DNA of 10,682 bases from JANPII01 sp031424915 (lineage in GTDB: Bacteria; Pseudomonadota; Alphaproteobacteria; Rickettsiales; Midichloriaceae). The position numbers and the translations under genes were made by a program. Below, piece by piece: positions 4,781-10,682 of the stretch; within the stretch, counting starts at the first letter, position 1, and every line of letters starts with the position of its first letter. Location: NCBI GenBank assembly GCA_031424915.1, contig JANPII010000067.1, forward strand, positions 1 through 10,682, given 5' to 3'. The notes beneath the pieces were generated by a model. That model worked only from the letters and a program-made list of their open reading frames with translations, was not told the origin of the DNA and ran no database searches.

Positions 4781-6817
4781 GTGAGAAATTTTGAAAATTT
4801 AGGGCTAAAGGAAAAGTTTGATATTATCACGGAAGTACCAACTGATGGCGCAGATTCTGACGAAGAACTATACTTTAATTATGACGAAGAACTATACCTT
4901 AATTCTGGATCTATAAAAGAGCCAGATCTTGAGTATTACGAAGGCATGGTACTGGGCTGGAAACCTACAGAGGAGGAATGGGGATGGAAAAATATAACTA
5001 GGCCTGAAAGAGTGCTGAGCCTTAGTGAGTTGTGTACGGAAGGCATGCAGCATATGGCTGAGTTAGAAAAAAAGATTAGTATCTTAAAAGCCTATCAGTT
5101 GGAAGACGGCAAGGTCACATTGAATGAAATGGAAAGATTATACCCTGAGGCTGCACAATATGTTAAAGGCAAAGTAGAGAATCTAAATGTAGTGGATATG
5201 GATGAGGTGTCAGGACTACAGTATGCTCTTGAAACAGAATTAGATAATACAAAAGGTATAATATTGCAGGCTCACCTGAAGAGTATAGAGGCAATCAACG
5301 GATTGCTGCAAGAAAAACTTAAAGCACAACCACAGGACAAAGTAGGAGTCGAGCTGTTAAAAAAAGAAGTAGAAAAGCTAATCGAATGTACTACTCAGCT
5401 TGAGGCTAACTTAGTGCCGCAATTGAATGCAGATCCAGCAGAGACAACAACAAAAAACTTTATTTCTGATGAACTCAATAAGAATCAAGAGTGGAAAGAA
5501 GCAAAAGCCTTATATACTCAGAATATTGAAAAGTTTAGCAAAAAAATAAGCGCAATTGAGGCCTATCGTAATGTGCAGCAGCACGGCGGCAGCCAGACTG
5601 CGAAGCATCTACGTAAGGTTTGTGCTGAAGTTCAGGTTAATCGTGGCAGGCTTGTAAACTTTTACTCTGTTGCGGAAGCCGCGACAAAAAGCACTTGTGA
5701 AGAAGTAGCTGAAGCACTGCAAATTTCCAAGGATGAGCAAACTACTCTGAACCAGGAATCCATAAATAAGTTAGTCTCAAAGCATTTTTTCAAAAAGAGT
5801 GAAAGCGAGTTTAACGAAGCCAAGGAGCAGTTTAGCGAAGACATGCGGGAGCAATATAATAAAGAAGAACTAAGTTTAGTCTCTAAATTATGCAATACAC
5901 TCAACATTGATATAGAAGAAGATGAACAGGATACGAGTAAGATATGGAACAAAACGTGCGAGAAGATGGAATACTTTGTTCCAAATATAAATTCACTATT
6001 CCTTGACATAGTTGCAGCTATACTTAAGGAGGGACTTGAAAAGGAAGAGGAGAAGCTGCAGGCGGAAACAGATAAGAAGAAGGCTAAGGCTATACAAGAA
6101 AACATCGCTCAGCTTATTGCATTCAGTGACTTTTTATATGATTTACCCATGCTTAATTATAAATTCATGCTAGAAAATGGCAGACAAGTATGGAAGAAGC
6201 AGGAGGCAGCAGCTAAGGAAAAAATAAAGAATGCTACAAGTAAGGAGGAGAAGGAGAAGGCTCAGCAAGAATATGATGACATGCGGAAGGAATACGATAA
6301 AGAGAAGGCAGGATTTAAGATAGCACAGTATAAGCTTGAAGTATTCAACAATATGGCACAGGTTGGGCAAGGTAAATGGATGGACACACTGGCTGTGCAA
6401 CGGTTAAGCCATGCTGGTATGTTCTTGCTTGATGCTGTTTTGGTGATAGGTGGTACGGTCGGAGTGCCTGTGGGGCTGACTGCGGCTGCTATGGCTACTG
6501 GTATGCTGACTGAAGAGATGATGGGCGTGGAGGTAGAGGCGGTGATGTCTGCTCTTAGCGATGGATCGTTCGAAGGCTTTATTCATGCTGTAAGCGGCAT
6601 AAATCCTTACTTTGCCACCGCATTTGCTGTTGCTGCAGTTATTGGGCTAGTGAGCTTTGTAGCTATGACGTATCAGTTGCATAAGGCAGTTCAAGAACAT
6701 GGAATTGATAGCTTGGGCGGAGTCAAAGGACTAGCAGAGGTCTTAAACAATCTAAGTAGAGATTGTATTGAAAATGAGATGGAAATTATGTTTCCTGCGC
6801 AAGTAAACGCGCACTAA
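4781..6817 (+). CDS. Large coiled-coil protein with two C-terminal hydrophobic segments, unknown family
   Basis: This is a 678-residue protein I do not recognise. It starts at GTG with AGGAG six bases upstream, and no ATG start fits as well. The N-terminus is acidic and contains a tandem eight-residue repeat (DEELYFNY then DEELYLNS, 27-42) and a Trp-rich EEEWGWKN patch. The middle is almost entirely predicted helix rich in Glu, Lys and Gln. The clearest coiled-coil stretches are about 415-448 and 467-527. Two hydrophobic segments (about 547-576 and 610-631) are separated by some 33 residues, and a 47-residue tail follows. There is no signal peptide. Long helix plus a hydrophobic hairpin is the plan seen in alpha-helical pore formers, secretion translocators and some host-directed effectors of intracellular bacteria. 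It also fits an ordinary membrane-anchored structural protein. It stands alone with its own promoter and is convergent with nuoB. Confidence 0.8.
   Translation: MRNFENLGLKEKFDIITEVPTDGADSDEELYFNYDEELYLNSGSIKEPDLEYYEGMVLGWKPTEEEWGWKNITRPERVLSLSELCTEGMQHMAELEKKISILKAYQLEDGKVTLNEMERLYPEAAQYVKGKVENLNVVDMDEVSGLQYALETELDNTKGIILQAHLKSIEAINGLLQEKLKAQPQDKVGVELLKKEVEKLIECTTQLEANLVPQLNADPAETTTKNFISDELNKNQEWKEAKALYTQNIEKFSKKISAIEAYRNVQQHGGSQTAKHLRKVCAEVQVNRGRLVNFYSVAEAATKSTCEEVAEALQISKDEQTTLNQESINKLVSKHFFKKSESEFNEAKEQFSEDMREQYNKEELSLVSKLCNTLNIDIEEDEQDTSKIWNKTCEKMEYFVPNINSLFLDIVAAILKEGLEKEEEKLQAETDKKKAKAIQENIAQLIAFSDFLYDLPMLNYKFMLENGRQVWKKQEAAAKEKIKNATSKEEKEKAQQEYDDMRKEYDKEKAGFKIAQYKLEVFNNMAQVGQGKWMDTLAVQRLSHAGMFLLDAVLVIGGTVGVPVGLTAAAMATGMLTEEMMGVEVEAVMSALSDGSFEGFIHAVSGINPYFATAFAVAAVIGLVSFVAMTYQLHKAVQEHGIDSLGGVKGLAEVLNNLSRDCIENEMEIMFPAQVNAH
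4859..4906 (+). repeat. 24-bp tandem duplication inside the coiled-coil gene
   Basis: Unit 1 (4859-4882) and unit 2 (4883-4906) are adjacent and differ at only two of 24 positions. The unit is a multiple of three, so the frame is kept, and it encodes DEELYFNY/DEELYLNS. The near identity points to a fairly recent duplication, and copy number may vary between strains. Confidence 0.8.
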
Positions 6818-6829
6818 ACATAGTTCTGG

Positions 6830-7366
6830 CTATCTTCTAAATAAACGGCCAGTACGGCGTATTTTGCGCTGTAATTGCAAAATGCCATAAAGCAACGCCT
6901 CAGCAGTTGGGGGGCATCCAGGTACGTAGATATCAACTGGTACTATACGATCACAACCACGCACTACAGAGTAAGAGTAATGATAATATCCTCCACCATT
7001 AGCGCAGCTACCCATGGAAATGACATAGCGTGGCTCAGGCATTTGGTCATAAACCTTACGTAGGGCAGGGGCCATCTTATTGGTTAAGGTCCCCGCTACT
7101 ATCATTACGTCAGACTGGCGTGGGCTGGGCCTAAACACTAAGCCAAAGCGATCTAGATCATAACGACTAGCTGCGGTTTGCATCATTTCTACGGCACAGC
7201 AGGCCAAGCCAAAAGTCATTGGCCAGAGCGAACCAGTACGTGCCCAATTGGCTAGGTCATCTAGCTTGGCTATAACAAAGCCACGCTTCTGTACCTCATC
7301 TACTACCTGGTCTAAGATTGCATCTTGGCTAGTATTTTGAACGGATGTGTGTGGTTGTTGTGGCAT
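6830..7366 (-). CDS. nuoB: NADH-quinone oxidoreductase subunit B (complex I, cluster N2 subunit)
   Basis: This 178-residue protein is of full length for alphaproteobacterial NuoB. The four ligands of the [4Fe-4S] cluster N2 are present: the CC pair C56-C57 in GLACCAVEMM, C121 in SMGSCANGGG and C151 in PGCPPT. N2 is the last iron-sulfur centre before quinone, in the peripheral arm next to the membrane. FRPSPRQSDVMIVAGT (78-93) is also diagnostic. The start has GGGAG six bases upstream, lying over the end of nuoA three bases away, so the two are translationally linked. nuoC normally follows nuoB, but here the next gene is the convergent coiled-coil gene 12 bases beyond the stop. The rest of complex I must therefore be encoded elsewhere. 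Confidence 0.97.
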   Translation of the reverse strand: MPQQPHTSVQNTSQDAILDQVVDEVQKRGFVIAKLDDLANWARTGSLWPMTFGLACCAVEMMQTAASRYDLDRFGLVFRPSPRQSDVMIVAGTLTNKMAPALRKVYDQMPEPRYVISMGSCANGGGYYHYSYSVVRGCDRIVPVDIYVPGCPPTAEALLYGILQLQRKIRRTGRLFRR

Positions 7367-7369
7367 ATC

Positions 7370-7735
7370 TTACTCCCAATCTAATGCGCCTTTCTTCCAC
7401 TCGTAGATGAATCCTACAGTGAGAACTAATAAAAACATCATCATCGACCAAAAGCCGAATATGCCGATTTCTTCCAAAACAATTGCCCATGGAAATAGAA
7501 AGGCAATTTCCAAATCAAAGATGATAAAAAGTATAGAGACAAGATAAAATCTTACATCGAAACGGGTTCGAGGCGAGTCGAATGCTTCAAAACCACATTC
7601 ATAAGGAGAAAGCTTAGCAGCATCACTAGGATATCTATTGAGCAGAAATGGAATCAGCACCATGATGCTAGATAGTATTCCAGCAATTGATAGGAAGATC
7701 AAAATTGGCAGATAATCCATAAGTACATTCTGCAT
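7370..7735 (-). CDS. nuoA: NADH-quinone oxidoreductase subunit A (complex I membrane subunit)
   Basis: This 121-residue protein is of normal NuoA/ND3 length, with three transmembrane helices at about 8-32, 63-83 and 91-113. The long loop after the first helix carries YECGFE (45-50), whose C47 corresponds to the conformationally sensitive cysteine of mitochondrial ND3. FDLE (73-76) with its conserved acidic residues opens the second half of helix 2. The subunit sits at the junction of the membrane arm with the quinone chamber and contacts NuoB. The first ATG is preferred over the one at codon 6, because AGGA lies nine bases before it while the second has no binding site. It begins one base after the ferredoxin stop. 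Confidence 0.96.
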   Translation of the reverse strand: MQNVLMDYLPILIFLSIAGILSSIMVLIPFLLNRYPSDAAKLSPYECGFEAFDSPRTRFDVRFYLVSILFIIFDLEIAFLFPWAIVLEEIGIFGFWSMMMFLLVLTVGFIYEWKKGALDWE

Positions 7736-7736
7736 G

Positions 7737-8075
7737 TTATTTTTTTCCTACCATCATATTGCGTGTGGCCGCAGGCAACGTAACAGTCAAACCATCAAGC
7801 TTGTCGCTTATGATAATTTGACACCCTAGTCTAGAAGTATGCGTCAGGCCAAAGGCGAGGTCAAGCATATCTTCTTCTTCTTCAGAAGAATTCTCTAATT
7901 TACTAAACCATTCGGAGGCTACAATAACATGGCAGGTAGAGCAGGCTAGGGAGCCTTCACAGGCTCCTTCTAGATCTATATTATTGCGGTGGGCAACTTC
8001 AAGTAGAGAAATGCCCACTGGTGCCTCGACACTAACTTTTTTGTCCCCAGCAGTAATAAAATGTACTTTTGGCAT
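7737..8075 (-). CDS. fdx: Adrenodoxin-type [2Fe-2S] ferredoxin
   Basis: This 112-residue protein has the cluster ligands C39, C45, C48 and C85 in the spacing CX5CX2C...C typical of ISC/adrenodoxin-type ferredoxins (GACEGSLACSTCHV). The acidic SSEEEEDMLDLA stretch (63-74) is the usual partner-binding helix, and TSRLGCQI surrounds the last ligand. Such ferredoxins supply electrons for iron-sulfur cluster assembly and are normally found beside iscS/iscU/hscBA. Here the neighbours are yajC and nuoA instead. The ribosome binding site is weak, and the gene starts 12 bases after yajC, so coupling to upstream translation is likely. Specific use by complex I biogenesis is an attractive inference only. 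Confidence 0.95.
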   Translation of the reverse strand: MPKVHFITAGDKKVSVEAPVGISLLEVAHRNNIDLEGACEGSLACSTCHVIVASEWFSKLENSSEEEEDMLDLAFGLTHTSRLGCQIIISDKLDGLTVTLPAATRNMMVGKK

Positions 8076-8087
8076 TGCGTATACTGC

Positions 8088-8570
8088 TTATTTATTTTGA
8101 GATTTAGGATTATTACCTTTTTTTGCTGATGTCTTAGCATTTTTTTGGGTAGAAAGAGCTTTCTTGACAGCAGCTGGCTTAGTATGAGCCTTTTCTACTT
8201 TATCTCGTATTACTTCTCCAATTCCCTCACGCTTAATCTGTATTGTTACATCTTTGGCAATCTCTAGTGTTATGAAAGTATCTTCACTAGAATCAATAAC
8301 AGTACCAGCAATTCCGCCTAAAGTAACCACATGATCACCTTTAGCCAAGCCACCAGTCATCATCTGTAGCTCCCGTGCTTTTTTATGTTGTGGACGAATT
8401 AGTAAGAAATAGATGATGGCCATCACCGCAACTAGTGGTACCAAATTAGCCATAATAGATTGTTCCATAGGGGCGCTTTGAGACGCTGTTGCCTCGCCAG
8501 AAGAAGGAGTTACCGTGGTAGTAGATTGCTCATTTGCCGAAGCATTTGAGATGAAAGAGTATAAAGTCAT
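8088..8570 (-). CDS. yajC: Sec translocon accessory protein YajC
   Basis: From the ATG at 8570 the protein has 160 residues. A short N-terminus and a Ser/Thr-rich linker precede one transmembrane helix (about 41-58) ending in the family hallmark FLLIRPQHKK (55-64). A cytoplasmic domain follows, with GDHVVTLGGIAGTV and a basic, low-complexity tail rich in Lys, Ala and Asn. YajC associates with SecD-SecF, which assists the SecYEG protein channel; secD and secF are not in this window. The frame extends upstream to an ATG at 8627, but the 8570 start is better. GAGG lies six bases before it, the extra 19 residues do not resemble YajC, and a promoter-like sequence overlaps the extension. It is the first gene of the tight yajC-fdx-nuoA-nuoB set. 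Confidence 0.93.
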   Translation of the reverse strand: MTLYSFISNASANEQSTTTVTPSSGEATASQSAPMEQSIMANLVPLVAVMAIIYFLLIRPQHKKARELQMMTGGLAKGDHVVTLGGIAGTVIDSSEDTFITLEIAKDVTIQIKREGIGEVIRDKVEKAHTKPAAVKKALSTQKNAKTSAKKGNNPKSQNK

Positions 8571-8576
8571 ATAAAA

Positions 8577-8580
8577 CCTC
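8577..8580 (-). promoter_or_regulatory. Ribosome binding site deciding the yajC start
   Basis: GAGG on the minus strand lies six bases before ATG 8570-8568. The alternative in-frame ATGs at 8627 and 8621 have no similar sequence. Confidence 0.55.
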
Positions 8581-8598
8581 AAGTATGTAGAGTAATAT

Positions 8599-8627
8599 AA
8601 CATACACCAGGTAGACCGCATATGCAA
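8599..8627 (-). promoter_or_regulatory. Possible promoter of yajC-fdx-nuoAB
   Basis: TTGCAT (8627-8622) and TATGTT (8604-8599) are 17 bases apart. Each matches the consensus only moderately (three and four of six). RNA would start near 8592, about 22 bases before the yajC ATG. The alternative is read-through from the prepilin/exported-protein genes. Confidence 0.3.
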
Positions 8628-8638
8628 GACACCTTTGG

Positions 8639-8702
8639 CTTTAGTGTCCAGGGCAAAAACATTCCTTTCCTCTACCTCATGTTTTAGCCCTGCTTTAGTG
8701 TC
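8639..8702. repeat. 44-base palindromic element bounded by 10-base direct repeats
   Basis: On the plus strand, CTTTAGTGTC occurs perfectly at 8639-8648 and 8693-8702. The 44 bases exactly between (8649-8692) begin CAGGGCAAAAACAT and end ATGTTTTAGCCCTG. These 14-base ends are inverted repeats with one mismatch, separated by a 16-base pyrimidine-rich loop. Inverted ends abutting direct repeats are the layout of a small transposed element with a duplicated target site. The element lies just after the stop of the exported-protein gene and upstream of yajC. No T-run follows the stem on either strand, so it does not look like a standard terminator. It is too short to encode anything. No second copy was spotted in the window. 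Confidence 0.6.
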
Positions 8703-8708
8703 AATTTG

Positions 8709-9410
8709 TTAACTGCGGTGGGCGCTTATAATTTTATATTCCATTTTTTGGTCTGCAAGGGTTTGAATACATTCTATAGTTATAATTGCAGTATCAGCGC
8801 AAGCATAGATATGCCATTCTTCCTGCCAAGTACGCTTACCCTCTCTTTCATTAGGTTGAGCCACTATTAATGTGTTACTAGTAAAGGCTGTATTACTGAA
8901 ATCCTCACCCCCGCATTGTAGGAGCTCTGCTGCTGCTTTATACACTATAGGAGTCAGTTCTACAATTGCAGTAACTGAGAGCAAGGTATTGCCTAAAGGA
9001 CCTGCAATGGCGCGGGGTGGCATTTTATTTTGCGCCACAAAGTATACGTTATATGTAATATCTCGATTACAACGGAAAAGAGTATAGCGATGATGCCAAA
9101 ATCCAGTTTTAGGGTGATTAATGGTCTTTTCAAACTGTATAGGCTGAATAACAGTAACCTCACCAATGCTGATGTTATAGCGCTCATCACAATGAAATAG
9201 AATCTTGTTATTAGCTTTTAAGGCATTATCATATAGCATATCAGCAATAGCATATGAGTTAAGATATTTAAATACTTGAGAATTAGGGTTATGCCATTCT
9301 TCTAAAGAAGTGGAATCTATGGTCTTTGCGTATGCTGCTGGTGCAAGTAATAGCATACCTAGCACCGCCAGCTTTAAGCCTCTGTATAATGAAAAAATCT
9401 GCCGCGTCAT
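8709..9410 (-). CDS. Exported hypothetical protein with five cysteines
   Basis: This 233-residue protein has a clear Sec signal peptide: a basic start (MTRQIFSLYRGLK), a hydrophobic core (about 14-24) and a likely cleavage after AYA at residue 28. The mature part looks like a soluble periplasmic or secreted domain with alternating beta-strand-like stretches and cysteines C74, C114, C166, C204 and C214, which could form disulfides. I do not recognise the family. GAAAGGAGAGAGC gives a strong ribosome binding site before the ATG. The gene begins 13 bases after the prepilin stop, so the two are very likely co-transcribed and may work together at the cell envelope. The palindromic element follows its stop. 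An assembly factor or minor component for the pilin is a guess from the neighbourhood. Confidence 0.8.
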   Translation of the reverse strand: MTRQIFSLYRGLKLAVLGMLLLAPAAYAKTIDSTSLEEWHNPNSQVFKYLNSYAIADMLYDNALKANNKILFHCDERYNISIGEVTVIQPIQFEKTINHPKTGFWHHRYTLFRCNRDITYNVYFVAQNKMPPRAIAGPLGNTLLSVTAIVELTPIVYKAAAELLQCGGEDFSNTAFTSNTLIVAQPNEREGKRTWQEEWHIYACADTAIITIECIQTLADQKMEYKIISAHRS

Positions 9411-9423
9411 GCTCTCTCCTTTC

Positions 9424-10155
9424 TTATTTTTTAAATGTAAAGCGCAGAGCGCAAGCCGAAGTTGTTACAGTGCTAGCATTATAAGTTGCTGCAAGGGTGG
9501 CGGCACTATGGCAGCCGTTGCTACTGGCTACACCGTCAGCCATAACAAAGCCATTGTTAGGCATACCGTCATCTACTTTCTCATCTATTAATTTGGCAAT
9601 TTGGGGAGTAAATAATGGCCCTGTAGGTTGGTTATTGGCTTTAAAAGCTCCAATTTCCATGAACTGTCCAGAGACTGTAGGGGGCGCATAGCTGCCATTA
9701 TAATCAAAACTCCAACCTGCGCTGCTGTTATAGCCAGATTGAGGTACATTGATTCCTATGTCTCCTTGTCCTACGGTAGTAGCAATACCGCTATAGTTGC
9801 CTGGGATCATATCAGCCAGTTGTAAATGCTGCCAGGCACGAAAACGTTCATCCACCCCACCAGTATTATTCTTAATATAGCCATCTCCATTACCATTGCA
9901 CAGAGCTGCAGTAGCAGCACAGGAAGTACCCCAGACATTAAAAGCAGTGGGTAAGTCTCCGGGCAAAGTTTGGTACTTATCGCTAAATGCTTGAATGGAA
10001 GTCAAGAAGTTATCGGACTCGCTGATAACGGTGCGCATTCGAGCTTGGTGTATAAGGTTTAGCCCATAAGAAACGCCTATGAGTAAAAATCCTATTATTA
10101 GCACAACAATTGCTAGTTCAACCAATGAAAAGCCTACTTGATTCCTTTTATTCAT
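9424..10155 (-). CDS. Type IV prepilin-like protein (N-terminal methylation motif)
   Basis: This 243-residue protein starts with a short basic leader MNKRNQVG, followed by the prepilin peptidase site G8/F9. FSLVELAIVVLIIGF then gives the N-terminal hydrophobic helix, with the conserved Glu at +5 (E13). The helix continues amphipathically (about 34-60), and a globular Gly/Asn-rich domain follows. C79-C86 and C215-C235 are candidate disulfide pairs, and CNGNGDG (86-92) resembles metal- or calcium-loop sequences seen in pseudopilins. Prepilin peptidase would cut after G8 and methylate F9. It is larger than major pilins and fits the type II secretion or minor-pilin class. AGAAGGA precedes the ATG. 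No assembly ATPase, inner-membrane platform protein, secretin or peptidase gene lies in the window, so its machine must be elsewhere or absent. Confidence 0.9.
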   Translation of the reverse strand: MNKRNQVGFSLVELAIVVLIIGFLLIGVSYGLNLIHQARMRTVISESDNFLTSIQAFSDKYQTLPGDLPTAFNVWGTSCAATAALCNGNGDGYIKNNTGGVDERFRAWQHLQLADMIPGNYSGIATTVGQGDIGINVPQSGYNSSAGWSFDYNGSYAPPTVSGQFMEIGAFKANNQPTGPLFTPQIAKLIDEKVDDGMPNNGFVMADGVASSNGCHSAATLAATYNASTVTTSACALRFTFKK

Positions 10156-10183
10156 ACTATCCTTCTTATCAATTCCCTCTGCA

Positions 10184-10212
10184 ATTTAAGCCTAGCTTAA
10201 ATAAATTGTAAA
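10184..10212 (-). promoter_or_regulatory. Possible promoter of the prepilin gene with overlapping palindrome
   Basis: On the minus strand, TTTACA (10212-10207, five of six) and TTAAAT (10189-10184, four of six) are 17 bases apart. A perfect 8-bp inverted repeat, ATTTAAGC (10184-10191) and GCTTAAAT (10195-10202) around CTA, covers the -10 and part of the spacer. It could be an operator. It could also be a hairpin that ends the gltA transcript, whose stop is about 24 bases upstream, but it has no U-tract. Confidence 0.35.
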
Positions 10213-10225
10213 GCCTAGTAGTAGA

Positions 10226-10682
10226 CTACTTACGTTTATTTATGGCTGTATAGGCTCTTAATATATGCCCATTATAAAGTTGGCGTGGGCGGCCTATTCT
10301 TTGCTGTGGGTCTTCGATCATCTCTTTCCACTGTGCTACCCAACCAGCAGTGCGTGCAATTGCAAACATTACAGTAAACATCGGAGTTGGTATACCCAAA
10401 GCTCTGTATATAATGCCTGAATAGAAGTCAACGTTAGGATATAGCTTACGTTCTATAAAGTATTCATCACGCAGAGCAATTTGCTCTAACTCCATTGCTA
10501 TATCCAGTAACAGGTCATCCTTGATATTCATCTCTTTTAATACCCCATAGCACGCCTCTTTGAGCACAGAGGCGCGAGGATCATAATTTTTATAAACCCG
10601 ATGACCAAACCCCATCAGTCTAAATGGATCATTTTTGTCTTTAGCTTTACTGATGAAAGTAGGAATACGCTCTGGAGAGCCA
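10226..10682 (-). CDS. gltA: Citrate synthase, C-terminal part (gene runs off the right edge)
   Basis: The last 151 residues are visible, and the frame is open to the window edge, so the N-terminal two thirds are missing. The active-site loop GFGHRVYKNYDPRA includes the catalytic His that corresponds to H305 of the E. coli enzyme. PNVDFYSG carries the catalytic Asp (E. coli D362). Residues before the His loop (AKDKNDPFRLM) and the C-terminal RIGRPRQLYNG are as in rickettsial type II citrate synthases. The enzyme condenses acetyl-CoA with oxaloacetate at the entry to the TCA cycle. It is intact as far as seen. It is on the same strand as the prepilin gene, 70 bases upstream of it. Confidence 0.97.
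   Translation of the reverse strand, partial: GSPERIPTFISKAKDKNDPFRLMGFGHRVYKNYDPRASVLKEACYGVLKEMNIKDDLLLDIAMELEQIALRDEYFIERKLYPNVDFYSGIIYRALGIPTPMFTVMFAIARTAGWVAQWKEMIEDPQQRIGRPRQLYNGHILRAYTAINKRK

Noticed and set aside
5662..6586. Several minus-strand open frames opposite the coiled-coil gene
   Set aside because: They are Ser/Leu/Cys-rich shadows of Glu/Lys/Ala-rich coiled-coil codons on the other strand, with no start signals.
6826..6852. CTGGC/GCCAG inverted repeat at the junction of the coiled-coil gene and nuoB as a terminator
   Set aside because: The stem is only 5 bp with a 17-base loop, part lies in the nuoB coding sequence, and no T-run follows on either strand.
8571..8627. N-terminal extension of yajC starting at 8627
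   Set aside because: It has no ribosome binding site, is unlike YajC, and would overlap a promoter-like sequence. The ATG at 8570 with GAGG is better.
8639..8702. Reading the 44-base palindrome as an intrinsic terminator
   Set aside because: There is no T-tract after the stem on either strand, and the flanking perfect 10-base direct repeats are not explained by a terminator.
9310..9825. Plus-strand open frames opposite the prepilin and exported-protein genes
   Set aside because: They overlap strongly supported minus-strand genes and have no binding sites or family motifs.
1..10682. CRISPR array, phage genes, transposase or toxin-antitoxin system
   Set aside because: No regularly spaced repeats and no recognisable protein motifs of these systems are present on either strand.

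Overview
The window looks like part of the chromosome of an alphaproteobacterium, most likely Rickettsiales or a related host-associated lineage. The C-terminal half of citrate synthase (gltA) carries the residue order typical of rickettsial enzymes around its catalytic His loop. NuoA, NuoB and the adrenodoxin-type ferredoxin are of alphaproteobacterial/mitochondrial type, and an M16 peptidase of the mitochondrial-processing-peptidase kind is present. The DNA is moderately AT-rich by eye. These taxonomic statements come from remembered family patterns, not from a search. I see no tRNA, rRNA, CRISPR array, transposase or phage gene.

Left part (1-1173): two minus-strand genes. The first is a helical hypothetical protein cut by the window edge (1-343). 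The second is an HU/IHF-type DNA-binding protein (470-859) with an unusual insertion and a likely GTG start. A two-tier hairpin (425-465) follows the HU/IHF stop. The 314-base gap 860-1173 is a divergent promoter region.

Middle part (1174-6817, plus strand): four tightly spaced genes that look like one operon. They encode an M16 zinc peptidase, a zeta-crystallin-type quinone oxidoreductase, a His-rich multi-pass membrane protein of unknown function, and a gamma-class carbonic-anhydrase-like protein. After a good promoter (TTGACA, 17 bases, TAATAT) comes a 678-residue protein of unknown family. It is mostly charged helix and coiled coil, with two hydrophobic segments near the C-terminus.

Right part (6830-10682, minus strand), in transcription order: gltA (partial), a type IV prepilin-like protein, an exported cysteine-containing hypothetical protein, a 44-base palindromic element bounded by perfect 10-base direct repeats, yajC, a [2Fe-2S] ferredoxin, nuoA and nuoB. 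yajC, fdx, nuoA and nuoB are packed with gaps of 1-12 bases. nuoB ends 12 bases from the convergent coiled-coil gene, so the other respiratory complex I genes are not directly downstream.

Functionally the window mixes energy metabolism (citrate synthase, complex I subunits, ferredoxin, quinone reductase) with envelope and export functions (YajC, prepilin, exported protein). The least explained parts are the 678-residue coiled-coil membrane protein, the prepilin/exported-protein pair, the His-rich membrane protein, the modified HU/IHF protein and the small palindromic element. None amounts to a demonstrated new system.
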